The notes under the pieces: model-generated
What the model was told of the DNA's origin: nothing
The model's input: only the letters and a program-made list of their open reading frames with translations
The model's database searches: none
Shown: one piece after another, positions 28,461 to 39,216 of the stretch
Position numbering within the stretch: the first letter of the stretch is position 1
Layout of the letters: each line of letters opens with the position of its first letter
Program-made: the position numbers and the translations under genes
NCBI GenBank assembly: GCA_958450325.1
Contig: OY288243.1
Coordinates: 1,526,586 to 1,590,585, forward strand
Direction: 5' to 3'
DNA: 64,000 bases
Source of the DNA: Agrostemma githago
Taxonomy: Eukaryota; Streptophyta; Magnoliopsida; Caryophyllales; Caryophyllaceae

Positions 28461-29828
28461 ATGGAAGATAAGAAATCGAAGATAGTTGCGCTAGTAGTTA
28501 TCGTAACTCTAGTCACAGTAATCACTGTATCTTCTCTATATCTTGGAACATCATGGAAATTTTTGTGTGTATTTGCAGCTTGTTTTGTGATGATCTTTGT
28601 AGTTTTCATATGGTTGATATGTCGTCGGTCCAAGGAAAGCAGTACGATCTTGCCATTAAATCGATCTGGTGTGATGTCGAGGGAGCTTTCGTGCATGTCA
28701 GTACCCGGGAGTTTCCTCAGGAAAATCGCTGGAATTCCTACTAAATTCCGACACAAGGAGCTTGAGCTCGCGACAGATAGTTTTAGCACGGTTATTGGTC
28801 GAGGGGCGTCAGGGTGCGTGTTCAGGGGGATCTTGGGTGACGGGACTTGCATCGCTGTGAAAAGAATCGACTGTCAAGAGCGAGGGGAGAAGGAGTTTCT
28901 GTCTGAGGTGGCTGCGATTGGGAGCGTTCAGCATATCAACTTGGTAAGACTATACGGGTACTGTGTCGTTCCATTGGGGCCTCGATTTCTAGTCTATGAG
29001 TTTGTTCAAAGGGGTTCGTTGGACGGTTGGATTTTCCCTCAAGGGAAAAACCGGCCGAAGGGGTGTCTACCCTGGCAATCTCGATGCAATGTGGCATTAG
29101 ACGTGGCCAAGGCGCTGACGTACCTGCACCGTGACTGCAGGTCTAGGATCCTGCACCTCGACGTGAAACCTGAAAACATCCTCCTTGATGATGGGTACCG
29201 AGCTGTGGTGGCTGATTTTGGACTGTCGAAGCTGATGGGTAGGGACGAGAGCAAGATTCTGACGAATCTTCGAGGGACTAAAGGGTACTTAGCCCCCGAA
29301 TGGATCTTGGAGAAAGGGATCTCGGAGAAGTCAGACGTTTACAGCTACGGGATGGTGCTTCTCGAGATGATTGGAGGAAGGAGAAACGTGACTTTGATCG
29401 AGGATCACATGGACCGGTCACGAAGGAAGTACGAGTATTTTCCCAAGATGGTCGTCGAGAAAATGAAATCAGGGAAAATAATGTCGGTTGTGGACGAGAG
29501 GTTGTTGGAAGGTAGGAGGAATAATGTGGATCAAGTTGAAGTGAAGAAAATGGTGAACATAGCATTGTGGTGTATTCAAGAGAAGGTTAGGCTTAGGCCT
29601 ACTATGGCTAAGGTGGTCGATATGCTCGAAGGGAATTTACGCGTTGATGAACCTCCTGAGACTGAGATGATCATTGTCGATTTGTTGATGATTGGTAATG
29701 AGGATGGGGTTGGTAAGAGTCGGATCAAGGCTACCGGAGTCAAAATGTCCGGTGATGATAAATCGGGTAATCCAATGGAAAGTGTAGCATCATTGGAGTC
29801 AACCACCGTGTTTTCAGGCCGCTCTTGA
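28461..29828 (+). CDS. Receptor-like protein kinase, At5g20050 type, copy 2
   Basis: 455-residue intronless kinase and tandem paralogue of the preceding gene, 334 bases downstream on the same strand. The start MEDKK matches that of Arabidopsis At5g20050 as remembered, so this is the more canonical copy. Membrane segments lie at about residues 8-28 and 33-54. Kinase features are GRGASG at 113-118, Lys134, HLD at 232-234 (non-RD), Asn239, DFG at 252-254 and GYLAPEW. Also conserved are YSYGMVLLEMIGGRRN and the C-terminal ALWCIQEKVRLRP. Likely a plasma-membrane signalling kinase; the substrate is unknown. Confidence 0.93.
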   Translation: MEDKKSKIVALVVIVTLVTVITVSSLYLGTSWKFLCVFAACFVMIFVVFIWLICRRSKESSTILPLNRSGVMSRELSCMSVPGSFLRKIAGIPTKFRHKELELATDSFSTVIGRGASGCVFRGILGDGTCIAVKRIDCQERGEKEFLSEVAAIGSVQHINLVRLYGYCVVPLGPRFLVYEFVQRGSLDGWIFPQGKNRPKGCLPWQSRCNVALDVAKALTYLHRDCRSRILHLDVKPENILLDDGYRAVVADFGLSKLMGRDESKILTNLRGTKGYLAPEWILEKGISEKSDVYSYGMVLLEMIGGRRNVTLIEDHMDRSRRKYEYFPKMVVEKMKSGKIMSVVDERLLEGRRNNVDQVEVKKMVNIALWCIQEKVRLRPTMAKVVDMLEGNLRVDEPPETEMIIVDLLMIGNEDGVGKSRIKATGVKMSGDDKSGNPMESVASLESTTVFSGRS

Positions 29829-31773
29829 AACGAAAAAAAGAAAAAAAAAAAATCAGGTATAAACACGTCTTATATGAAACGAGAAAAAAAAAAACAATAT
29901 TACCAACAATTCTATAGGTTACAAATGACTTGGAGTATTTTTTATTTGTATTAACATGTTGAGTTTATTAATTATTTCAATTTAAACGATGATTTTGGGA
30001 TTAACGTATTATTATTTTTAGTCTATTCTGAACAGTTTTTTAATCGTGCTTTCAGGTATAGTTAAGACTAAAGAGTATGCCTGAGCTCGATCGATTGCTT
30101 TGCTAAGCTCGTGACAAGGTTGTTTGATCCGAACCTAAGAGCTCGAGGGATTTCGTTAAATTTTCTCTTTTGGATTTGAGATTAAAAATTTGTAATTTAT
30201 ATTTGTTGATATTTTTGCTTTTTTTCTACATAGTACTACTATTTATGTTTTAGATTTGTTCTTGTTTGTATATTTTAGATTGTGTTAAATGAAATTGTAT
30301 AAAAGAGTATAAGATCAAAACATATATAAAAGCTTGAAAAAAAAAATTCTTTGATTTATGAAATGCTTGGAATGTGTAACATTTAGTGATTATTAATTCA
30401 ATTTTTATCTTTTATTATATGTTTCCGGTTAAGTTAGCATAAAATAGTCTCTCAGGATATTTAATTTAGTGTGAACGTTTTAAAATATAGGTTTTAGTCT
30501 ACCGTATTGCTTTCTAATACGGAGTAAGTTTAGTCTACTTATACATTACCAAATAAGTTTCAATTTCTCGTAATAACAACCTATGATTCTTCCTTTAATT
30601 AGCATATGTTTGACAACCGTTAGAAAAACCGATAATGTAATCTGAATATGACAACTGACAAACAATCACAATCTTAGAGGCAATGCCAACTAGACACACG
30701 TTAGAAAAACCCTAATGATGTGATCTAAATATGATCGTCAATCAATTGAAGTTGGATTGAAGCATTTTGGAATAAAGTTAGATACTTGATGGATGGACGA
30801 TGGACCCCCCTGGAATCCCATCCCGACCTTTGACTCCAAGTATCATAATTAGCGGTGTTCAAAAAGTAATCCAAAAAGGTAAATCAGGTCGGACCAGATC
30901 GGGCACATACCGGTCCGGTCTCTAGATCCAAAAAATTTGATGACCGGTCTCCAATCCAGTCCACACTTTAAGAATTTTTTCTTTTCAAATTTAGTCTATT
31001 TTTTCAGTCCGGTCTAATCCAAACCAAAAACCAGAAAACCAGTCCTAAGGGGATCCAATCCGATCCGGTCTGGGCCCCTTTCTAAGCGATCTGGTCTTCG
31101 AGTTTTAGTTTTTGGATAATTGATCTTCGGATCAATCCGATCTAATCATAATTAGTTGAACCGACTTTTAACAACTTAACTTAGACTCGGGTCAACTCGA
31201 CTCGACTCATTATCATCCCTAATTAGGTGAATTACTAGTTGATCATTCTAATTTGGCCCTTCATTCTTGGGAATGAACGCCAAAAGACAAGGACACCACA
31301 CACGAACAATTACCATAAAATACGTTTAAGCACCACTCTCACATTCAACTAACATCCCCTTTTTCTCCAGGTACAAGTTTTTCTCTCAATCACCCTCTAA
31401 TTTTTTTGTATTTTTAATTTGATTATCGTTTAACTAATACCCATCTATCTGAAATCATGATTTCATCACTTTTATGACTACCCAGAAGTTTCGATCTTGT
31501 TATTTTTGCTGAATTAATACTGGGTAATTAGAAAGATTCAAACTTTATTGACTCTTGAATTCTGGGTTTGATTGTTATTTTGCAAATGTTGGTAGATACT
31601 CTTTCAGTCCCCGTCATTTGTCGTTCTTTGATTAAAATACTCTTCGCAAATAATATAAAATGACAACAAATGACCGAGACTGATTTGGGAATTTGTGATT
31701 TTGGTGATTTGTTCACTTTTTTTTTTTATGTTGTTTTGACTGCAGATTTTGTATATTTATACCATTCACAAGT
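29829..31773. other. Intergenic region and 5' UTR of the hydrolase gene
   Basis: A+T-rich DNA with purine-rich runs. 'gatccggtc/gaccggtc' words recur around 30880-31090. A probable 5' UTR exon of the downstream hydrolase ends at a TCCAG/GTACAA donor near 31370, with a GACTGCAG acceptor at 31745. No other gene seen. Confidence 0.5.
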
Positions 31774-34469
31774 ATGAGTTTTAGTGGGCCTTCTGTTGGT
31801 TCAGGTTAGTAACTAATTTGACCCCTTTTAGCCCCTCATTAATCATTTCATTACTTTACTAATTCAATTGTTGCATAGTGTGTGTGTGTGTGTGTGTTTT
31901 GTGATATAAAGTTGTGCCTTTTTGTAGTTTTGTTCTTGATTAATGCCTATTTGTTGTGTATCCACGTGTTGGACTCGGCTATTTTTATCAAAATTCAGAA
32001 TATTTGAAGTGTCATACCATGTCCGAGTGTCAGCCACGTGTACATGAAGTAATTAGAAGAGTTAGAGTAACGTAGTTTGTCAAAAATGGTTTTTTTTTGG
32101 TTGGGAATTTGGTGATGTGAGAATATTTTGCTGGAGGAGTTTGCATACAATGGGGATTTAGAGGGTTGGTGTGACTGTGACTCCCAAGCATATGCAGTTG
32201 TGGTGATGTTCAAAACCTTTACAAGATGTCGGTTTCACGGCCTTGATTTAACATTGTGATAGGGATGGCAAGGCAAGCAAGACCGAGAATGTGATGGTAA
32301 TACTGTGGTGTGCAATGTCATAGAGTCATAGTGTTTTCTTCCTAGAAGAGCATCAATAAGCTATCTCATTCTCGTTTTGATCATCATGTTTATGTTTGTT
32401 CAGTGAGAATAAATAGTGGTTGGATTAATTATCGAGCCATATATGAGAACCAATGCGTTTGTCTGCCTGTAGAGTTGTAGTTATGCATTGAATATCTTAT
32501 TAGTTCCGGTTTTAGGTGGGATAGCAGCTAAGAAGGCTTTTGAGTTTGGACGCACTTACGTGGTTAGGCCCAAAGGCAAGCATCAAGCCACTGTCGTGTG
32601 GCTACATGGCCTTGGTGATAATGGTGGCAGGTACATTTCTGCTCATTAGTATCACAACTTTTTTAGTATTTCAGAAGGTAATTGTGAGACGGAGGGAGTA
32701 TCGATCATCATTGTTTGACCATCAAAATATGATGGATACATTATAATCTTGTAGACGATGATAAGTTGGCTAAATGTATGATTCTCTTCTTTTCTAATGG
32801 CAGCTGGTCACAAATTTTGGAGACCCTTCCGTTGCCAAATGTGAGAACTTTGACATATACTGTAACATTCTTGTGTTGTCACGGTCACGCATGCTATTGC
32901 AGAACCTTTGTTGATACCTCTGAGTGGTAAATTTTTATAATGCAGATAAAATGGATATGCCCAACTGCCCCTTCTCGTCCGATCAGTTTATTTGGTGGCT
33001 TTCCGTCCACTGCTTGTGAGTCTGAATTTTCTGCTTGAGTATTTTTTTTTTACCATTTGTGACAGGCGTATATGAACTCAACTCTTCTTTAGTTTGTCTA
33101 CGCTGATATCGCAGTTTGAATGTGTTTTTTCAAATCAGGGTTTGATGTACAAGACCTCTCCGAAGATTCTCCAGATGATATGGAGGGATTGGATGCATCA
33201 GCAGCTCATGTCGTAAATCTGTTATCCACTGAGCCCACTGACAGTGAGTTTCCCTTCTCTTCGATTCCAGTTTTCATCGTCAAAACTCAAAACTACCTTT
33301 GTGGCTTCTTTCCTACCACAATATCTTAATACTCCGTATAATAATATGACACCCGTATCCTCAGGAACCTTCTTTATGACCTTCATTTCCCATCGGCATC
33401 AAAATTGACCTCGTGACTCCTGTTGCACCCTATAAAAACCAAAACTTTACGGTGAATATCATATAAACCATCTCGACTGAAACTTATTACACCACGTGCT
33501 CAAATTCCACTTGTGAGATATTGAACCATGGTTCATTCTTAATCTCAAAGGCTCTGAGACCATGTAAGACGAACCTAACTCAATCAAGATTTTAACGCGA
33601 TGATTGATGCCCAACTATTATATTATATCCTATTACTGAAATACAACGTACTAGTACATTTTTCTACTTGTCTACCAGTTACTGAATTTAGGTACAACTT
33701 TGATACCGTGTTTTGCAGTTAAACTTGCCGTTGGTGGCTTCAGTATGGGTGCAGCAACTGCCCTTCATGCTGCAATATGCCATGTTGCAGGAAAGTATGG
33801 CAATGGCGAACAGTTCCCGATCAATATATGTGCAGCTGTTGGATTGAGTGGTTGGCTTCCTTGTTCCAAGTACACATCTCTAATTCTCTATCTTCAGCTT
33901 TCGACAATCAATTTTTTTTATGGTCTTGACTATCGTCGAACATTTTTCTAGGACCATGGCCCAAAGATTAGCTTGTGCTGAGGCCGCTAGTCGTTCTACA
34001 TCTCTACCCATCTTGCTTTGTCATGGCAAAGGTAATGAAATGTTTATAGAGTACTCCGTACTTGTTATGCCTAAAGACTAAATCGTTATGAAACCAAGTA
34101 CGAGTGATATGCATTTCATAATTGCAGCTGACGATGTTGTTCAATACAAATTCGGTGAGAAGTCATCCAAAGCATTATCATCTGGCGGATTTGGCGATGT
34201 CACGTTCAAGTCATATGATGGGTATGAACACATGTTTTCGAAGCTACTGTTTTTTCTAATCATTCTACCTTAACAAGATCGTTTTTTAATCATCATAGGG
34301 TAGTATTTGTATCCGTTTTATGATTATAACGACACTGTCTTAAGCAAAACTCGATGTTACTGAAACTGGTTGTATGTCATTTTACAGGCTTGGCCATTAC
34401 ACACATCCCGAAGAGGTACAGGAGGTCTGTACATGGCTCAAATCAAAATTAAATCTCGACGGTCAATAA
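31774..34469 (+). CDS. Acyl-protein thioesterase/carboxylesterase-like alpha/beta hydrolase, 9 exons
   Basis: Cytosolic serine hydrolase of the APT1/carboxylesterase family, which removes S-acyl groups from proteins or hydrolyses small esters. Exons are 31774-31804, 32516-32630, 32804-32840, 32946-33015, 33139-33243, 33719-33869, 33952-34031, 34128-34221 and 34388-34469. All junctions are GT-AG in one frame, for 765 bases and 254 residues. HGLGDNG (41-47) forms the oxyanion region. Ser128 in GGFSMG, Asp198 in HGKADD and His231 in GLGHYTHP form the triad, at family-typical spacing. It appears to be the homologue of At5g20060, from memory, and follows the kinase pair as in Arabidopsis. The substrate cannot be told from sequence. 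Confidence 0.93.
31880..31898. repeat. (TG)n microsatellite
   Basis: About nine GT units in intron 1 of the hydrolase gene. Confidence 0.85.
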
Positions 34470-35079
34470 GAACTTTCAAGGATTGAAGGATAATTACTCA
34501 ACATTGGTATTCATGGTATAATTACTATGTTAGTCTCGACTTATCGATGATGTCCTTTGAGATTTATTGTGCTTGAATTAGTAAACGGTGATCTGTGTGC
34601 TTTGGATTATATTGAGCGCTTATGCTGCGGTTATATGGGATACGATGTTTTGAAAGTGAAATGAAAAGCTATGTAACAAAAAACTTGTGTATCGAAGGGG
34701 AGTAGTTCATAGCCTCTGGCGCTCGAAAATTTATAGGACACGGACACGGCAGAAAAAAAATCACTACTTGACCAAGTGTAGGGCTGTGATTTGACACGAA
34801 TTGGGCCACTTTATTTGGGATCAACTTCGGGTCAAGACGATCATTTCAGTTATGGGTCGATATTTTCAACTTATTTTTAGTGATATCGACTCGTTTGCTA
34901 CAAATAATGAAATAAACTTTCGGGTCAGTTCTCATTAGACCTGATTAATTCGAATCATGGCTCAAATTCGGAGCTTCAACTTGGATTTCAATCAGATCCA
35001 CTCATTCAAGTCGGGTGAGTCTCTGGAAGTTGTGTTTGCTTGAACCCAGAAATCTGTGAGATTGTACTATTTTTTTTGG
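34470..35079. other. Intergenic region left of the LINE
   Basis: 3' flank of the hydrolase gene followed by 'cgggtca' type repeat words. It ends at the LINE target site. No gene seen. Confidence 0.5.
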
Positions 35080-35098
35080 TTCATCGAAGAGCGCACTT
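35080..35098. repeat. LINE target-site duplication, 3' side
   Basis: 19 bases, ttcatcgaagagcgcactt, repeated exactly at 40708-40726. The element's poly-A (poly-T on this strand) follows directly. Confidence 0.93.
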
Positions 35099-35262
35099 TT
35101 TTTTTTTTTTTATGAAAAGCGGGATTATATTAAATCAACCTCCGCGAGAGCAAGAATTGCCTCGGGAAAAATCTCAGTATACATCATTTCCTCCCCACTT
35201 CTCGAGCACATTCTAGCTATGCTATGTGCTACAACGTTACCATTTCTCCTAACATGTGACCA

Positions 35263-38200
35263 TCAACAATCAATAAATTTAGACCGACAAGCAATAATAT
35301 CCGACACACAAAGACCCATCAAAGAGCGATCCATCCTGCCTGCTTTAACAGCATCAATCACGGCCTTAGCATCACTTTCAAACACAACGCGCCGTACATT
35401 GAGCTGCAAAGCCAACTCAGCCCCCATCTGCAACGCCAAAGCCTCAGCAATCTTCGGATCTCCGGCCCCACAAATCCGTTTGCTCTTGACTATCAGGACC
35501 GTTCCATCCTCATCCCGGCCAACCGCTCCCAGCCCGACATCCCCATTGGCGAAGATAGTAGCATCGGAGTTTATTTTCACAAAACCCGGTTGTGGCAACG
35601 TCCACGAGCTCTCTCCGGTAGCAGCCAGGGTACCACTTCGCACTTGCAGCGCTGCCCTGTACTTAGCATGCTCAGCAACCATAGCAATCATGCCCGAGAA
35701 GACAATCTCACGTGGAGGGGGGTTGTCCTCAAAGATACATAAGTTGGGATAGTACCAACTAGCCCACAACATTGCAAGAAAGCGGTCCCTCTCCTCCCCT
35801 TTCACTCTGGCCAGCAACCATGTTAGTCTTCTTGGGAACGAAGTAAGTGGGGCAGCTGCAATCAGCTCCTTGAACTCGCTGTTTCGCCAGATTTCGTCAA
35901 TCCACCGACACTCAAACAGAGCGTGCATCACAGTCTCAGGAGCATTGTGACACAAAGAACATCTCGGGTCCTGGATACAATGTCGGTACACTAGATTTGC
36001 CCGAACACCAATAGTGTCAGTACAGGCTCGCCAAAGGAAATGACCCAGCTTCGGGAGAGAATTCAGACCCCAAATAGCAGCCCAGACCGCCTCATCCCTT
36101 ACCCCATCATCCTCCAAGCACGCAGGCGGGTTCGATTTCACCCCCAACCAATAACCCGACTTAACCGAATACTCACCAGTAGAGCTTGGCCACCAAAACA
36201 TTTGGTCTTCAGGCAGGCGTTTACTAATCGGAATACGCAAAATAGCATCGGCCTCAGGTACATTGAACATGGATCGCACGAGATCCGACCTCCACTCGGC
36301 AGACACAGGGTCAATAAGGGCAGACACAGTAAGAGAAGGATCGAACTCAAGGTTTAGACCTGGAATGCGTCCCTGATCATTGATCGTCAACCATTCATCC
36401 TCCCAAATCTTGACCGAGAGTCCATTCCCGATTCTCCATCTCAGACCGTCCATAAGGAGTGGCTTTGCGTTCCATAAACTTCTCCATACAAAACTCGGAT
36501 CATGGCCCCTTCGTGCTTCCAACACATTCGAGTCCTTAAAATAACGTGCCCGAAACACTTTGCAGACCAGCGAGCTCGGCCTAGTAAACAGGCGCCAAAC
36601 TTGCTTCGCGAGGAGAGCTTGGTTAAAGACACGGAGATCTCGAAAACCCATTCCCCCGACCCGTTTGGGTTGGCACATTTTCTCCCACGACCACCAATGG
36701 ATCTTTCTTTTAGCCTCCGTAGTGCCCCACCAAAACTTGGAGATAACCCCATGAATCTCGCTAATCACCCCTTCCGGAATCATAAACAGGCTCATCATAT
36801 CGGTCGGTATTGCTTGAGCTAAAGCCTTAATAACAACCTCCTTTCCCGGCTTAGACAGTAATTTTTCTTTCCAACCACGGAGCTTTTTCCAGACTCGGTC
36901 TTTTAGCCCTGAGAAGATCGCCTTCTTAGACTTACCTATGATTGTCGGTAGACCCAAGTATTTCTCGTACCGCTCAACTTCTCGAACCCCAAACAAGCCC
37001 AAAATCAACTCCCGGGCGCGACCATTAACCTTCTTGCTAAACACGACTTCGGATTTATTGTAATTAATTTTCTGTCCCGATGCTCTCTCAAACTGGCTAA
37101 TTAAATTAGCTACCGTGGAGCATTCCCTTTCATTAGCTCTAGCAAAAAGGAGACAATCGTCCGCAAAGAATAAATGGGATATCCGAGGCGCCCCCCGACA
37201 GACCCTCGTCCCAAAGAGCAGCTTACTTCTAACAGCCCTAGTGATAAGGTGTGAGAAGACATCCACACAAAGGAGAAAAAGATAGGGAGAAATCGGGTCC
37301 CCTTGTCTTAATCCCCTAGAAGGGGAAACCACCTCCCCCTCTTTCCCGTTAATCCGAAAAGAGTGTGTCACCGACGAAACACAGGCCATTATCCTTCTCC
37401 TCCATGCCGGGGAAAAACCCAACCTCTCCATCACCCTATCCAGAAAACCCCACTCAACACGGTCATAGGCTTTACTCATGTCGAGTTTAAGCGCCACCGT
37501 CCCGGCCTTACCTTCCCCACCCCGCTTCATAGAGTGAAAAGTCTCGAAGGCAATCAGCGCATTGTCCGTTATGAGCCGGCCTGAAGTAAACGCACTCTGA
37601 TTTTCCGAGATAATATCATTCAGGAAGGGTTTAAGTCGATTAGCTAAAGTTTTCGAGATAATCTTGTACAGAACGTTGCACAAGCTAATCGGGCGAAAAT
37701 CCATAACCTGACGTGGTGAGCTGCACTTCGGGATTAGAACAACAGTAGTGCGATTGACTTCACTAAGATCCACCTGCCCCATCCACCAAGATTTAACAAA
37801 GAGGCAGACATCCTCCCCCACTAGATCCCAGTACTTTTGAAAAAACAGAGCCGTCATCCCGTCAGGCCCCGGGGCCTTCGTTGGATGCATCTGGAAGAGA
37901 GCCTCCCGAATTTCTTCATTAGTGGGTTGAGAGTCTAGCTTCTCATTCACCCCCTGACCCACTTTACTATCAACGCAGCTCAGCACCTCATCGACATTCA
38001 CCGGGTTACCAGTCTCAAAAAGGTCCCGGAAGTATGCTGAGACCACCCCGGAAATAGCACTGTCGTCCACCTGCCACACGCCGCCATTATCCTCGATCCC
38101 CTCGATCTTATTTCGCCGACGTCGTTGCTTAGCCTTATGGTGAAAGTAGGCCGTGTTCCTATCGCCGTCCCTCAACTCGTTAGCTCTGGCCCGAGCTTTC

Positions 38201-39216
38201 CAAAAAGTCTCGACTTTACACCGCAGCGCAGCGATATCTGTGGACAATGCATGACACTGCCCAAGCATCGTGGCTGAGCCAGGTCTGCGCTGCCACGCTT
38301 CAAGCTCTCTCTCCTTCTCCCGTAATTGCCTGTTCACATCCCCGAAATGCCTCCTCGCCCACTTCTGAAGGTATGTCGAGCATGTTTTCAGCTTACCCAA
38401 GACACTCAAACCCTCATTCTCCTCCCATGCCTGCTTGACAATCTCTCCACACTTGGTCTCAGCTAGCCACATAGGCTCGAATCGATACTGGCGTCGTCTT
38501 CGCTGACTTGTGTCGGTCGCTTCTTGAGTAATAAGGATAGGAGCGTGATCGGACGCAAAAATTGGCTTATGAACAACAATGGTAGCAGGGAACAAATTGC
38601 ACCAATCTTGTGTTGCCAAACCACGATCGAGCCTCTCCCGAATAACATTATGAGCATACCGACCCCTCTGCCAGGTGAAGTTAGGGCCCCTGTACCCCAG
38701 ATCTCTCAGTGCGCAATTGTCAATTACCTCTCGAAACGCATCCATGCATCGTTCTCTCCTTGGTCGGCCCCCTTCTTTCTCGTTAGGACTTAAAATTTCG
38801 TTGAAATCGCCAAAGAGGACCATTGGAACTGGCGAGGCCCTACAAATACTCCGGATCAAGGCCCACGTACGATGTTTGTTCTCATTGTCCGGCCATCCAT
38901 AGATACCCGCCGCTCTCCAACTCTCAGCACCACTCGAGCCCTTAATCTCAACCACAATGTGATGGCTATCATATGAAATCAAGTCTGCGTCTACATCTTT
39001 CCACCACAAGCCCAAACCACCCGACCTCCCTCTACTACCAATACACAACCCGTCAATGAAACCACACCTACCACGTAACCGAGTAAGATCACTCTCACTC
39101 ATCATCGTCTCCATAACGAAGACGATGTTAGGGCACTCCCTCCAGCACATCTCGGTGAGGGAGCCAACCGTCAGGGGGTTGCCCAACCCCTGACAGTTCC
39201 AACTTAAAATTTTCAT
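35263..39216 (-). CDS. LINE ORF2: endonuclease, reverse transcriptase, RNase H
   Basis: 1317-residue polyprotein for target-primed reverse transcription. In order it has an AP-type endonuclease (residues 1-230, beginning KILSWNCQGLGNP, with GDFNE and SDHAPI), then a reverse transcriptase. The reverse transcriptase motifs are FRPISLCNVLYK, GLRQGDPISP and the catalytic FADD near residue 680. A zf-RVT zinc-binding region follows (about 1010-1110), then RNase H (from about 1190, INSDA, with catalytic-type acidic residues in AEALALQ and FESDAKA). The TGA at 35263-35265 stands where a tryptophan would be expected. The frame continues 45 codons to a TAA at 35125, including a NVVAHSIAR motif typical of the RNase H end. 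The start overlaps the ORF1 stop (ATGA). Confidence 0.93.
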   Translation of the reverse strand: MKILSWNCQGLGNPLTVGSLTEMCWRECPNIVFVMETMMSESDLTRLRGRCGFIDGLCIGSRGRSGGLGLWWKDVDADLISYDSHHIVVEIKGSSGAESWRAAGIYGWPDNENKHRTWALIRSICRASPVPMVLFGDFNEILSPNEKEGGRPRRERCMDAFREVIDNCALRDLGYRGPNFTWQRGRYAHNVIRERLDRGLATQDWCNLFPATIVVHKPIFASDHAPILITQEATDTSQRRRRQYRFEPMWLAETKCGEIVKQAWEENEGLSVLGKLKTCSTYLQKWARRHFGDVNRQLREKERELEAWQRRPGSATMLGQCHALSTDIAALRCKVETFWKARARANELRDGDRNTAYFHHKAKQRRRRNKIEGIEDNGGVWQVDDSAISGVVSAYFRDLFETGNPVNVDEVLSCVDSKVGQGVNEKLDSQPTNEEIREALFQMHPTKAPGPDGMTALFFQKYWDLVGEDVCLFVKSWWMGQVDLSEVNRTTVVLIPKCSSPRQVMDFRPISLCNVLYKIISKTLANRLKPFLNDIISENQSAFTSGRLITDNALIAFETFHSMKRGGEGKAGTVALKLDMSKAYDRVEWGFLDRVMERLGFSPAWRRRIMACVSSVTHSFRINGKEGEVVSPSRGLRQGDPISPYLFLLCVDVFSHLITRAVRSKLLFGTRVCRGAPRISHLFFADDCLLFARANERECSTVANLISQFERASGQKINYNKSEVVFSKKVNGRARELILGLFGVREVERYEKYLGLPTIIGKSKKAIFSGLKDRVWKKLRGWKEKLLSKPGKEVVIKALAQAIPTDMMSLFMIPEGVISEIHGVISKFWWGTTEAKRKIHWWSWEKMCQPKRVGGMGFRDLRVFNQALLAKQVWRLFTRPSSLVCKVFRARYFKDSNVLEARRGHDPSFVWRSLWNAKPLLMDGLRWRIGNGLSVKIWEDEWLTINDQGRIPGLNLEFDPSLTVSALIDPVSAEWRSDLVRSMFNVPEADAILRIPISKRLPEDQMFWWPSSTGEYSVKSGYWLGVKSNPPACLEDDGVRDEAVWAAIWGLNSLPKLGHFLWRACTDTIGVRANLVYRHCIQDPRCSLCHNAPETVMHALFECRWIDEIWRNSEFKELIAAAPLTSFPRRLTWLLARVKGEERDRFLAMLWASWYYPNLCIFEDNPPPREIVFSGMIAMVAEHAKYRAALQVRSGTLAATGESSWTLPQPGFVKINSDATIFANGDVGLGAVGRDEDGTVLIVKSKRICGAGDPKIAEALALQMGAELALQLNVRRVVFESDAKAVIDAVKAGRMDRSLMGLCVSDIIACRSKFIDC

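Noticed and set aside
35219..35752. Plus-strand 177-codon frame at the LINE 3' end
   Set aside because: Antisense of the RNase H part of LINE ORF2; codon structure belongs to the minus strand.
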